64,000 nt of DNA from NCBI RefSeq assembly GCF_008520305.1, contig NZ_ML703260.1:99281-163280 (forward strand), given 5' to 3'. Position numbers and translations under genes: made by a program. A model generated the notes under the pieces. That model had not been told where the DNA came from. It ran no database searches and worked only from the letters and a program-made list of their open reading frames with translations. This stretch comes from Mesorhizobium sp. SARCC-RB16n (lineage in GTDB: Bacteria > Pseudomonadota > Alphaproteobacteria > Rhizobiales > Rhizobiaceae). Below, piece after piece: positions 1 to 9,115 of this stretch. Each line of letters starts with the position of its first letter. Within the stretch, counting starts at the first letter, position 1.

Positions 1-32
1 AGTAGGGGAGTAGGGGAGTAGGGGAGTAGGGG
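1..32. repeat. Tandem 8-bp repeat (AGTAGGGG)x4, cut by the window edge
   Basis: The first 32 bases are four exact copies of AGTAGGGG. The array may continue outside the window. The four GGGG runs, each separated by four bases, satisfy the simple G-quadruplex pattern. It lies just beyond the 3' end of acnA. Confidence 0.9.
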
Positions 33-58
33 AGGATCTTCCCGGCTCCCCTACTCCC
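22..58. terminator. Inverted repeat downstream of acnA, possible terminator
   Basis: GGGAGTAGGGGAG (22-34) is the perfect reverse complement of CTCCCCTACTCCC (46-58), with an 11-base loop. It begins 7 bases beyond the acnA stop on the minus strand. There is no U-run, so the terminator role is inferred from position and stem strength only. Confidence 0.45.
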
Positions 59-64
59 TTGTTG

Positions 65-2755
<2,691 letters not shown>

Positions 2756-2956
2756 GTGCGATCCGTCCTTGTCTGTTCAGCCTGAAAGGGAACGGACGCC
2801 GATGGCATGCAATCACGCGCAAAGGTGCGGGTACGGCCATTTCCGCTGTCCGTTCCCAAGCAACCCGAGCCGTTCAAGGCGGCGCGTGCGCTGGTTCGGC
2901 GCTAATTCTGTTCCCGCGCCGACCGCTGGCACGGATGAACCGCATATAGAGAATTT

Positions 2957-2973
2957 TCTGGAATAGTTCTAGA
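2957..2973. promoter_or_regulatory. Irr-box-like dyad between acnA and ccmA
   Basis: TCTGGAA-TAG-TTCTAGA is a 17-bp dyad with one arm mismatch. It matches 11 of 14 arm positions of the rhizobial iron-control element TTTAGAA-N3-TTCTAAA as I remember it. It lies about 200 bp before acnA and 70 bp before ccmA. Both encode proteins of iron or heme metabolism. The assignment is an inference from motif and context. Confidence 0.4.
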
Positions 2974-3040
2974 CAGTTGCAAAGCAAATTTGTGCGATGC
3001 GGCGGCGACCGTGCCGCATCGTTGCAGGGACAGGGACGGG

Positions 3041-3649
3041 ATGCGGCTGATCGCCGAAAATCTGGGCGGTGAGCGCGGCGGCGAGATGGTGTTTTCCAGC
3101 ATCGGGTTCGCGTTGGAGGCGGGGCAGGCGTTGGTCGTCACCGGGCCGAACGGTTCGGGTAAATCGACCTTGCTCAGGGTGGTCGCCGGGCTGCTGCCGA
3201 AAGCCGAAGGCCGCCTGCTGCTCGAAGACGGCGGCGATGAATTCCCCTCGATCGCCTCGGCCTGCCACTATCTCGGTCACCAGAACGCAATGAAGACGGC
3301 GCTGAGCGTGACGGAGAATTTGCGCTTCTGGCGGGAGTTCCATGGCGAAGGCCGGCTCGATGTCGAGGAAGCGCTGGAAACGGTCGGGCTGGGCGGCATC
3401 GGCCATTTGCCGTTCGGCTATCTTTCGACTGGGCAAAGGCGTCGCGCGGCGATCGCGAAGCTGCTGGTCAGCCACCGGCCGCTGTGGCTGCTGGATGAGC
3501 CGACGGCGGGGCTGGACAAGGCTTCGGAGGGGCGGTTTGCCGGGTTGATGACGAGGCATTGCGCGGAAGGCGGAGTGATCGTGGCGGCGACGCATCTGCC
3601 ACTGGGATTGGAGGTGGCGACGGAATTGAAGATGGGGGAGGCCGGTTGA
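3041..3649 (+). CDS. ccmA: Heme exporter ATP-binding protein CcmA
   Basis: The ATPase subunit of the CcmABCD complex, which handles heme for c-type cytochrome maturation at the inner membrane. The 202-residue protein has Walker A GPNGSGKS (residues 35-42), a degenerate ABC signature STGQRRRAAIAKLL and Walker B LWLLDEPTAGLD. The ATG at 3041 is chosen because it gives the normal N-terminus and is preceded by GGGACGGG; the frame stays open further upstream (2990) without an obvious ribosome site. ccmB follows, but a 292-bp gap carrying a MITE-like repeat separates the two, whereas these genes are normally tightly packed. Confidence 0.95.
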   Translation: MRLIAENLGGERGGEMVFSSIGFALEAGQALVVTGPNGSGKSTLLRVVAGLLPKAEGRLLLEDGGDEFPSIASACHYLGHQNAMKTALSVTENLRFWREFHGEGRLDVEEALETVGLGGIGHLPFGYLSTGQRRRAAIAKLLVSHRPLWLLDEPTAGLDKASEGRFAGLMTRHCAEGGVIVAATHLPLGLEVATELKMGEAG

Positions 3650-3664
3650 TGTCGGTACTCTACG

Positions 3665-3905
3665 GCGCCCCCCTCTGCCCTGCCGGGCCCGGCCCTACGC
3701 TATCGCTCCGGGCGTTCGTCGTTCGGAAAGCCAAGCAATTGGCTTCCCGTCCGCTGCGCGGACCACTCCTCACCCCCCTCAAGGGGGGAGATTGGATGTT
3801 GTCTCGGCTTTCGCCAATCTCCAACGTCTCAAAAGAGGCGCGATGGCCGAAGTTGCCGATCTCCCCCCTCGTGGGGGAGATGTCCGGCAGGACAGAGGGG
3901 GGCGC
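3665..3905. repeat. MITE-like palindromic element with 13-bp perfect terminal inverted repeats
   Basis: GCGCCCCCCTCTG (3665-3677) is the exact reverse complement of CAGAGGGGGGCGC (3893-3905), bounding 241 bp. Internal hairpins include CCCCCTCAAGGGGG near 3775 and CTCCCCCCTCGTGGGGGAG near 3871. No transposase is present. A related partial copy lies at about 51092-51173 and shares the AGATTGGATG and CGCCAATCTCCAA segments. It separates ccmA from ccmB. Confidence 0.8.
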
Positions 3906-3941
3906 GACAGAACGCCGGCCTCAGCAAAGGACCACATCGTA

Positions 3942-4607
3942 ATGTGGTCCCTCCTCCTCCGCGACATCCGCCTCTCGATCCGCGCCGGCGGCGGTGCGTT
4001 GACAGGCGTCATCTTCTTCCTTGCCGTCATCGCCACCATCCCTTTCGGCGTCGGGCCGGACCTGAAACTGCTTGCCCGCATCGGCCCGGCGATCCTGTGG
4101 ATCGGGGCCTTGCTTGCCTGCCTGCTCGGGCTCGACCGGCTGTTCCAGGCCGACCGCGAGGACGGCTCGCTCGATCTGCTGGTGCTCGGCAACGATCGCC
4201 ACATGCTGGCGCTGACGGTGCTGGTGAAATGCGTCGCGCATTGGGCGGGCAGCGTCATGCCGCTGGTCATCGCCGCTCCGTTGCTCGGCCTGTTCATGAA
4301 CATGGAGCCGTTGGCGATCGGCGCCACGGCGCTGACGCTTCTGGTCGGCACGCCCGCGATCACCTTCATCGGCGCCGTGGGCGCCGCGGTGGCGGTGGCA
4401 CTGCCGCGTGGCGGGCTGCTGATCTCGGTGCTGGTGCTGCCGCTGACCATCCCGGTGCTGATCTTCGGCGTTTCGGCGAGCTATGGCGCGACGGCCAATC
4501 CAGACCCGTTCCTGCAGCCCTTCCTCATTCTTGCCGCGCTGACGCTGTTTCTTGGCGTACTAGGCCCAGTGGCCGCGGCGCTGGCATTGCGTCATGGCAC
4601 GGATTGA
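3942..4607 (+). CDS. ccmB: Heme exporter permease CcmB
   Basis: An inner-membrane subunit of the cytochrome c maturation ABC complex. The 221-residue protein starts MWSLLLRDIRLSIRAGGG, typical of CcmB, and contains about six hydrophobic segments. The internal sequence LFQADREDGSLDLL is characteristic of the family. The ATG at 3942 gives the standard length; the longer frame from 3792 would translate the repeat element and is unlikely. Downstream, ccmC would be expected next, but only 132 bp separate ccmB from ccmD. Confidence 0.95.
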   Translation: MWSLLLRDIRLSIRAGGGALTGVIFFLAVIATIPFGVGPDLKLLARIGPAILWIGALLACLLGLDRLFQADREDGSLDLLVLGNDRHMLALTVLVKCVAHWAGSVMPLVIAAPLLGLFMNMEPLAIGATALTLLVGTPAITFIGAVGAAVAVALPRGGLLISVLVLPLTIPVLIFGVSASYGATANPDPFLQPFLILAALTLFLGVLGPVAAALALRHGTD

Positions 4608-4680
4608 GGCGACCACGGGCGACAGAGGCTGCGGCGCGACGGCCGATTGCGTAGCCCATGGCGCGAGGTTAAGGGAAAGC

Positions 4681-4743
4681 ATGATCGAGCGCTGCGAACG
4701 GACCGGGTTGGCGAGCGGCATGCCAAGGAGGCGGCCGGCATGA
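4681..4743 (+). pseudogene. Possible vestige of ccmC (20-codon ORF)
   Basis: Where ccmC (about 250 codons in relatives) should lie, there is only a 20-codon frame. It begins with ATG at 4681 behind a good ribosome site (AAGGGAAAGC), and its TGA overlaps the ccmD start as ATGA, just as a translationally coupled ccmC would. The peptide, MIERCERTGLASGMPRRRPA, shows none of the WWD-motif membrane protein. I infer a large in-frame deletion that kept both ends. An ordinary spacer with a chance ORF is the alternative. Confidence 0.3.
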
Positions 4744-4907
4744 GCCCGCACGCCCTTTACGTCACCGCCGCCTATGCCATCACGGCGATCGTGCTGGCCG
4801 GGCTGATCGGCTGGATCCTGATCGATCAGCGGGCGCGCAAGCGCGAGCTTGCCGAACTCGAGGCGGCCGGGGTGCGGCGACGCTCCGACAAGGCGGCCAA
4901 GCCATGA
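4740..4907 (+). CDS. ccmD: Heme exporter protein CcmD
   Basis: A small single-pass membrane protein that stabilises release of holo-CcmE from the CcmABC complex. It has 55 residues: a short periplasmic N-terminus (MSPHALYVTAAYAITAIV), one membrane helix, and a charged tail beginning DQRARKRELAELEAAG. The length, the helix and the Arg/Glu-rich tail fit CcmD. The start at 4740 is supported by an AAGGAGG ribosome site. Its TGA overlaps the ATG of ccmG (ATGA at 4904), indicating coupling. Confidence 0.9.
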   Translation: MSPHALYVTAAYAITAIVLAGLIGWILIDQRARKRELAELEAAGVRRRSDKAAKP

Positions 4908-5485
4908 GCACAGAGACGGAAACGCCGACGCCGACCCGTCGCCGCCTGTTCGTGTTTTTGCCGTTGCTGGTTTTCCTCGGCCTGGCCGGGCTGTTCCTGT
5001 CGCAGTTGTTGTCGGGACGCGATGTTTCGGAGGTGCCGTCGGCCTTGATCGGCCTGCCGGCACCGCAAACCAGCCTGCCGCCCTTGGAGGGCAGCAACCT
5101 GCCGGGGCTCGATTCGAAAGCCTTCGCCGGCAAGGTGACGCTGGTCAACGTGTTTGCGTCGTGGTGCGCGCCATGCCGGGAAGAGCACCCGGTGCTTCTG
5201 GCGCTGGCGCAGGACAAGCGGTTCGCCATGGCGGCGCTGGATTACAAGGACCGGCCGGAAAACGCCCGCCGGTTCCTCGGCGACCTCGGCAATCCGTTCC
5301 AGGCGATCGGCATCGACGAAGCCGGCCGCACGGCGATCGACTGGGGTGTCTATGGCGTGCCGGAAACCTTCGTCATCGGCAAGGACGGCAGAATCGCCTA
5401 CAAGCATGTCGGCCCGCTGACGGCTGAGTCCGCCAAGGAGCTTCTGCTGCCGCAGATCGACAAGGCGCTGGCGGCGCCGAAGTGA
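4904..5485 (+). CDS. ccmG: Thiol:disulfide interchange protein CcmG/DsbE
   Basis: A membrane-anchored periplasmic thioredoxin that keeps apocytochrome c cysteines reduced for heme ligation. The 193-residue protein has an N-terminal signal anchor (about residues 14-36) and a thioredoxin domain with the active site WCAPC (Cys88 and Cys91). The family glutamate-rich groove follows as REEHPVL. A cis-Pro loop is visible as GVPETFVIG. It is the last gene of the cluster, overlapping ccmD by 4 bases. Confidence 0.96.
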   Translation: MSTETETPTPTRRRLFVFLPLLVFLGLAGLFLSQLLSGRDVSEVPSALIGLPAPQTSLPPLEGSNLPGLDSKAFAGKVTLVNVFASWCAPCREEHPVLLALAQDKRFAMAALDYKDRPENARRFLGDLGNPFQAIGIDEAGRTAIDWGVYGVPETFVIGKDGRIAYKHVGPLTAESAKELLLPQIDKALAAPK

Positions 5486-5519
5486 TGCCGCCTTCCTTCG
5501 TGATAGGTCGACCGAATAC

Positions 5520-5687
5520 TCAGCCGTAGATCTGCTTGTGGATCTGGTAGAGCATTTCCGAGCGGTCGGCGCGCATGTCGGCCAGATCGCGGCTGGAGAA
5601 GCTGTCGATTTCGGCGACGAGGCGGTTGTAGTGCTTGCGCTTGGCGATGCTGTTGCGAGCGCGGGTCATGAGATCGTTGAAGATCAT
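5520..5687 (-). CDS. DUF1127 small basic protein
   Basis: A 55-residue protein starting MIFNDLMTRARNSIAKR. It has the DUF1127 hallmark pattern of paired helices, ending in LADMRADRSEMLYQIHKQIYG. The start at 5687 is chosen for its ribosome site (AAGGAACC). Proteins of this family in Rhizobiales have been linked to RNA-related and phosphate or carbon responses, but the role here is unknown. A perfect 15-bp dyad lies 76 bp upstream and may control it. Confidence 0.85.
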   Translation of the reverse strand: MIFNDLMTRARNSIAKRKHYNRLVAEIDSFSSRDLADMRADRSEMLYQIHKQIYG

Positions 5688-5762
5688 GGCAAGGTTCCTT
5701 CTGTGCCGCATTTGCCGCGGCTGGTTTCTTCCTCCCTTGATCGATACGGAGCATGACATAGG

Positions 5763-5802
5763 AATGGTGCATTGCAAAAAGAAGATGTTGCAATGCACCA
5801 TT
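5763..5802. promoter_or_regulatory. Perfect 15-bp inverted repeat, candidate operator
   Basis: AATGGTGCATTGCAA (5763-5777) and TTGCAATGCACCATT (5788-5802) are perfect reverse complements separated by 10 bases. The site lies in the 252-bp gap between the divergent DUF1127 gene and the SMP-30 gene. Each arm itself contains the near-palindrome TGCATTGCA. It looks like a site for a dimeric or tetrameric regulator, or an RNA hairpin of the DUF1127 leader. The regulator is unknown. Confidence 0.55.
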
Positions 5803-5939
5803 GCGCGCAGCGCATAGCCGGTTAATGGCGTCCTAACACACGTCCTGTCCGTTTTGTCTTACAAATGCTGGTGCCCCGTCTTGCCAGATCGGTCGCGGAC
5901 TGGCTTGATCCGCCGTCACGTGATGCCGGGAGGAAATGC

Positions 5940-6860
5940 ATGGCGGCCGCAGACTATTATGAGGTTCTCGATCCGCGTTTCGCGCGCCTGTTCAACGGCA
6001 GCGCGCAAGTGGAGAAGCTGTTCACCGGATGCCGGTGGGCCGAAGGCCCGGCCTGGTTTGCCGCCGGCCGCTATGTCGTGTGGTCCGACATTCCGAACAA
6101 CCGCATGCTTCGCTATGACGAGACGGACGGCAGCGTCAGCGTGTTCCGGCAGCCGTCGGGGAATTCCAACGGCAACACCGTCGACCGGCAGGGCCGGCTG
6201 GTCACCTGCGAGCATTCGGGCCGCCGCGTCAGCCGCACCGAGCATGACGGCTCGGTCACCACAATCGCCGCCAGATGGAAGGGCAAGCCGCTGAACTCGC
6301 CCAACGACGTGGTGGTGAAATCCGACGGCTCGATCTGGTTCACCGACCCGACCTACGGCATCGACACCGACTATGAGGGCGACAAGGCCGAGAGCGAAAT
6401 CGGCGCCTGCCATGTCTACCGGGTCGATCCCGACAGCGGTGAGGTCGAAGCCGTCATCACCGACATGGTCAGGCCGAACGGACTTGCCTTCTCGCTCGAC
6501 GAGAGCCTGCTCTATGTCGTCGACACCGGCCGCACGCATGGCGCTGAGAACCCGGCGCATATGCGGGTGTTCAACGTCGGCAAGCACGGCAAGAAGGTGT
6601 CGGGCGGCAAGGTATTCGCCGACTGCACCGCCGGCCTGTTCGACGGCTTCCGGCTCGATGCCGACGGGCGCATCTGGACCAGCGCGGCCGACGGCATCCA
6701 TTGCTACGATCCGGACGGCACGCTGATCGGCAAGGTCAAGGTGCCGGAGGTGACCGCCAATTGCGTGTTCGGCGGCGCCAAGCTGAACTGCCTCTATATC
6801 GCCGGCACCACCTCGCTTTATTCGGTGCGGCTGATGGTGAACGGGGCCAAGACGTACTGA
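5940..6860 (+). CDS. SMP-30/gluconolactonase family lactonase
   Basis: A predicted metal-dependent sugar lactonase with a six-bladed beta-propeller fold. The 306-residue protein shows the family metal and active-site landmarks: RWAEGPAWF near the N-terminus, LNSPNDVVVKSDGSIWFTD in the middle and MVRPNGLAFSLDES further on. The ATG at 5940 follows GGGAGG and gives the usual length, so it is preferred over 5865. A 4-oxalocrotonate-type tautomerase follows 23 bp downstream, suggesting a small catabolic operon. The substrate cannot be told from sequence. Confidence 0.88.
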   Translation: MAAADYYEVLDPRFARLFNGSAQVEKLFTGCRWAEGPAWFAAGRYVVWSDIPNNRMLRYDETDGSVSVFRQPSGNSNGNTVDRQGRLVTCEHSGRRVSRTEHDGSVTTIAARWKGKPLNSPNDVVVKSDGSIWFTDPTYGIDTDYEGDKAESEIGACHVYRVDPDSGEVEAVITDMVRPNGLAFSLDESLLYVVDTGRTHGAENPAHMRVFNVGKHGKKVSGGKVFADCTAGLFDGFRLDADGRIWTSAADGIHCYDPDGTLIGKVKVPEVTANCVFGGAKLNCLYIAGTTSLYSVRLMVNGAKTY

Positions 6861-6883
6861 TCAGGAATGAAGGGGAGGACGTC

Positions 6884-7093
6884 ATGCCGTTCGTCAACAT
6901 CCGCATCGTCAAGGAAGTGATCGCCGCCGATCCGGCCGGCAAGAAGGCTGACATCGCCAGGAAAGTCACGGCGGCCATCATGGACGCCACCGGACTTGGC
7001 AATGACGATGTCTGGGTGGTCTTCGAGGAAGTCAACGCCCGCGACTGGTATGTCGGCAAGACCGATGTCGAGACGTTGCGGGGGAAGAAATAG
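6884..7093 (+). CDS. 4-oxalocrotonate tautomerase family protein
   Basis: A 69-residue tautomerase-superfamily protein. After removal of Met the catalytic amino-terminal proline is exposed (MPFVNIRIV), and the family motif VWVVFEEV is present. Start supported by GGGGAGG at the right spacing. It directly follows the SMP-30 lactonase and is probably co-transcribed. Length fits the 4-OT-type small enzymes. The physiological substrate is unknown. Confidence 0.85.
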   Translation: MPFVNIRIVKEVIAADPAGKKADIARKVTAAIMDATGLGNDDVWVVFEEVNARDWYVGKTDVETLRGKK

Positions 7094-7175
7094 GCCAAAG
7101 GCTGGGCGACCGCCGCCAATTGCGGACGTTAGAAATTGGCCCGAAGCCTCTCTCTCACTTCGTGGTGGCCGCCGC

Positions 7176-7706
7176 TCAACGCGTGCGTATGAAATGCATG
7201 AAGCCCGACAGCGCATCATGCATCGCCTTCTGGTTTGTCGGTTCCAGCAGAATGCTTGCTACCTCCGGTGGCTTCTTGCCGAGCAGGGGAATCTCCGGGC
7301 CGCCATCATAAAGCGCGAACGACATGGTGCGCATGATCTCGGCCAGCGCCGCGCGGGCATAGAGCGAGCGTGGCGAGGCGTGCACTGGCATGGCCGGCTT
7401 GCCGACGGCGACGTCGCGCGAGACCAGCCAGTCGAGCGCGTTCTTCAGTCCGCCCGGCACGCCATGGGCATATTCGGGACAGGAGACGATGACGCCGTCG
7501 GCGCCGGTAACGGCGTCGATCAGGTCGGAGGCATCGCCTGGCGTTCGCTCGCCCTCGTCGTCGGGGTTGAAGATTGGCAAGCGGCCAAGCCCGTCATAGA
7601 CGGTGACGCGACAGCCCTCGGGCGCGTTCAAAGCCAATGCCGCGACCAGGGCCGAATTGGTGGAGGCCGCCCGCAGGCTGCCCGAGATGGCAAGAAGATT
7701 GAGCAA
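7176..7706 (-). CDS. NAD(P)H-dependent FMN reductase
   Basis: A 176-residue flavodoxin-like reductase. The FMN phosphate loop ISGSLRAASTNSAL is at residues 8-21, and the flavin-ring motif CPEYAHGVPGGLKNALDW is characteristic of the NADPH-dependent FMN reductase/chromate reductase family. It lies 36 bp downstream of a PPOX-family flavoprotein in the same orientation, so the two may form a flavin-related transcription unit. The electron acceptor is not evident. Confidence 0.88.
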   Translation of the reverse strand: MLNLLAISGSLRAASTNSALVAALALNAPEGCRVTVYDGLGRLPIFNPDDEGERTPGDASDLIDAVTGADGVIVSCPEYAHGVPGGLKNALDWLVSRDVAVGKPAMPVHASPRSLYARAALAEIMRTMSFALYDGGPEIPLLGKKPPEVASILLEPTNQKAMHDALSGFMHFIRTR

Positions 7707-7742
7707 GGCGGCTGGGTCCGGGCGAATCGTGGGCCGAAAACC

Positions 7743-8363
7743 CTACCACATCGTCTGCTTGTACTCGTCGTCCAGCCAGCGGTCGGTCGCCTCGGCCGAA
7801 TCGGCCAATGCCAGCTGGTCGCGCAGGATCTGCCCGAGCGTCGGCAGCGTGGCGCGGTCGTACCAGCTGTCGGGCTTCCACAAATCGGAGCGCATGAAGG
7901 CCTTGGCGCAATGCATGTAGGCGGACTTGACGGCGACCACGATGACGCTTTGCGGCTCCTTGCCATCGACCGCGAGGCGCTCGCGCAAGGTGGCGTCCAC
8001 GGTGATGCGGGCGTCGCCATTGACGCGCAGTGTCTCGTTCATGCCGGGGATGAGGAAGAGCAGCCTGACCGAGGGATTGCGCAGGATGTTCTCCAGCGTA
8101 TCCAGCCGGTTGTTGCCGGGCCGGTCGGGGATGGCGATGGTCTTCTCGTCGAGAATGGCGGCGAAGCCGGGCTTGTCGCCTTTCGGGGTGACGTCGGCAT
8201 TGCCTTCGCCATCGGACGAGCCGATCAGCACGAACGGGCTCTTGCCGATGAAGGAGCGGCAATGGCCGTCGAGCGCCTTCAATTCCTTGCGGATCGAGCC
8301 ATCGGTAGGGCGCGGCGTCTTGTAGATCGTCCGCAGCTCTTCCCGGGTCGTGACGAATTCCAT
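7743..8363 (-). CDS. PPOX-class FMN-dependent flavoprotein
   Basis: A 206-residue protein with the pyridoxamine-phosphate-oxidase-like split barrel. Motifs typical of the DR_2398-type subfamily are visible: FVLIGSSDGEGNADVTPKGD, IPDRPGNNRLDTLENIL and VRLLFLIPGMNETLRVNG. It probably binds FMN (or F420-like cofactors in other taxa) and reduces small substrates; the substrate is unknown. Followed by an FMN reductase gene. Start at 8363 preceded by GGGAGAG. Confidence 0.85.
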   Translation of the reverse strand: MEFVTTREELRTIYKTPRPTDGSIRKELKALDGHCRSFIGKSPFVLIGSSDGEGNADVTPKGDKPGFAAILDEKTIAIPDRPGNNRLDTLENILRNPSVRLLFLIPGMNETLRVNGDARITVDATLRERLAVDGKEPQSVIVVAVKSAYMHCAKAFMRSDLWKPDSWYDRATLPTLGQILRDQLALADSAEATDRWLDDEYKQTMW

Positions 8364-8386
8364 GGCTCTCCCCTTTATTCCCGGCC

Positions 8387-9058
8387 TTATTCGCCGGCCT
8401 TCTCTCCACCCGCCTTGTCGTCGAGCGAATGGCGCAGGATCAGCGGCATCTGGCTGAAGGTGAACAGAAGCGTGATCGGCATGATGCCCCAGACCTTGAA
8501 GGTAACCCAGGCATCGGTGGAAAAGTTGCGCCAGACGACTTCATTGACGATGGCCAGGAACAGGAAAAACAAGCCCCAGCGGAAGGTGAGCTTACGCCAG
8601 CCTTCGGCATCGAGTTTGAAGGCGGACTCGAAGACATAGCCAAGCAGCGACTTGCCGAAGAACAGGCCGCCAAGCAGCACGCCGCCGAAGAGCGTGTTGA
8701 CGATGGTCGGCTTCATCTTGATGAAGATGTCATCCTGCAGATAGAGCGTCAGCGCGCCGAAGATGAAGACGACGACACCCGAGACCATCGGCATGATCGG
8801 CAAGGTCCGGGTGAGCAGCCATGAGGCGATCAGCGCGATCGCTGTCGCGGCCATGAACAGGCCGGTGGCGACGAAGATCGGGCCGCCAAACTCGGCCAGC
8901 ACGGGTAATTTCTGCGTCAGCCATTCGCCGCGCGCATTTGCGAAGAAGAAGACGAGCAGCGGCCCGAGCTCCAGTGCCAGCTTGAGCAGGGGATTGATGC
9001 CTTCCTTCTTCTCTTTCTGCGGGTCGGACGGATCGCGTTCGAGAATGGGTGGGTTCAT
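8387..9058 (-). CDS. yciB: Inner membrane-spanning protein YciB / septation protein A
   Basis: A 223-residue polytopic inner-membrane protein of the YciB/IspZ family, linked to cell-envelope and septum formation. Several hydrophobic helices are visible. Family motifs include [15 protein letters not shown] near residue 33, [12 protein letters not shown], and [19 protein letters not shown] towards the C-terminus. It is about 40 residues longer than the E. coli protein, mainly through a charged N-terminus. It sits downstream of ftsY in the same orientation, an arrangement I recall from Rhizobiales. Confidence 0.92.
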   Translation of the reverse strand: MNPPILERDPSDPQKEKKEGINPLLKLALELGPLLVFFFANARGEWLTQKLPVLAEFGGPIFVATGLFMAATAIALIASWLLTRTLPIMPMVSGVVVFIFGALTLYLQDDIFIKMKPTIVNTLFGGVLLGGLFFGKSLLGYVFESAFKLDAEGWRKLTFRWGLFFLFLAIVNEVVWRNFSTDAWVTFKVWGIMPITLLFTFSQMPLILRHSLDDKAGGEKAGE

Positions 9059-9115
9059 GGTTTCCTTCTAACGCACGATCCAATCCGGAAGCCTCACTTC
9101 CGGCATCGTGCTTGT

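Noticed and set aside
1-32. CRISPR array
   Set aside because: The units are 8 bp without spacers, so this is a simple tandem repeat.
2756-3040. Small gene in the acnA-ccmA gap
   Set aside because: Short frames overlap the acnA start and have no ribosome site; the gap is best explained as promoter DNA.
6996-8639. 547-residue plus-strand frame over the FMN reductase and PPOX genes
   Set aside because: Both real genes on the minus strand have clear family motifs; the frame is a compositional shadow.
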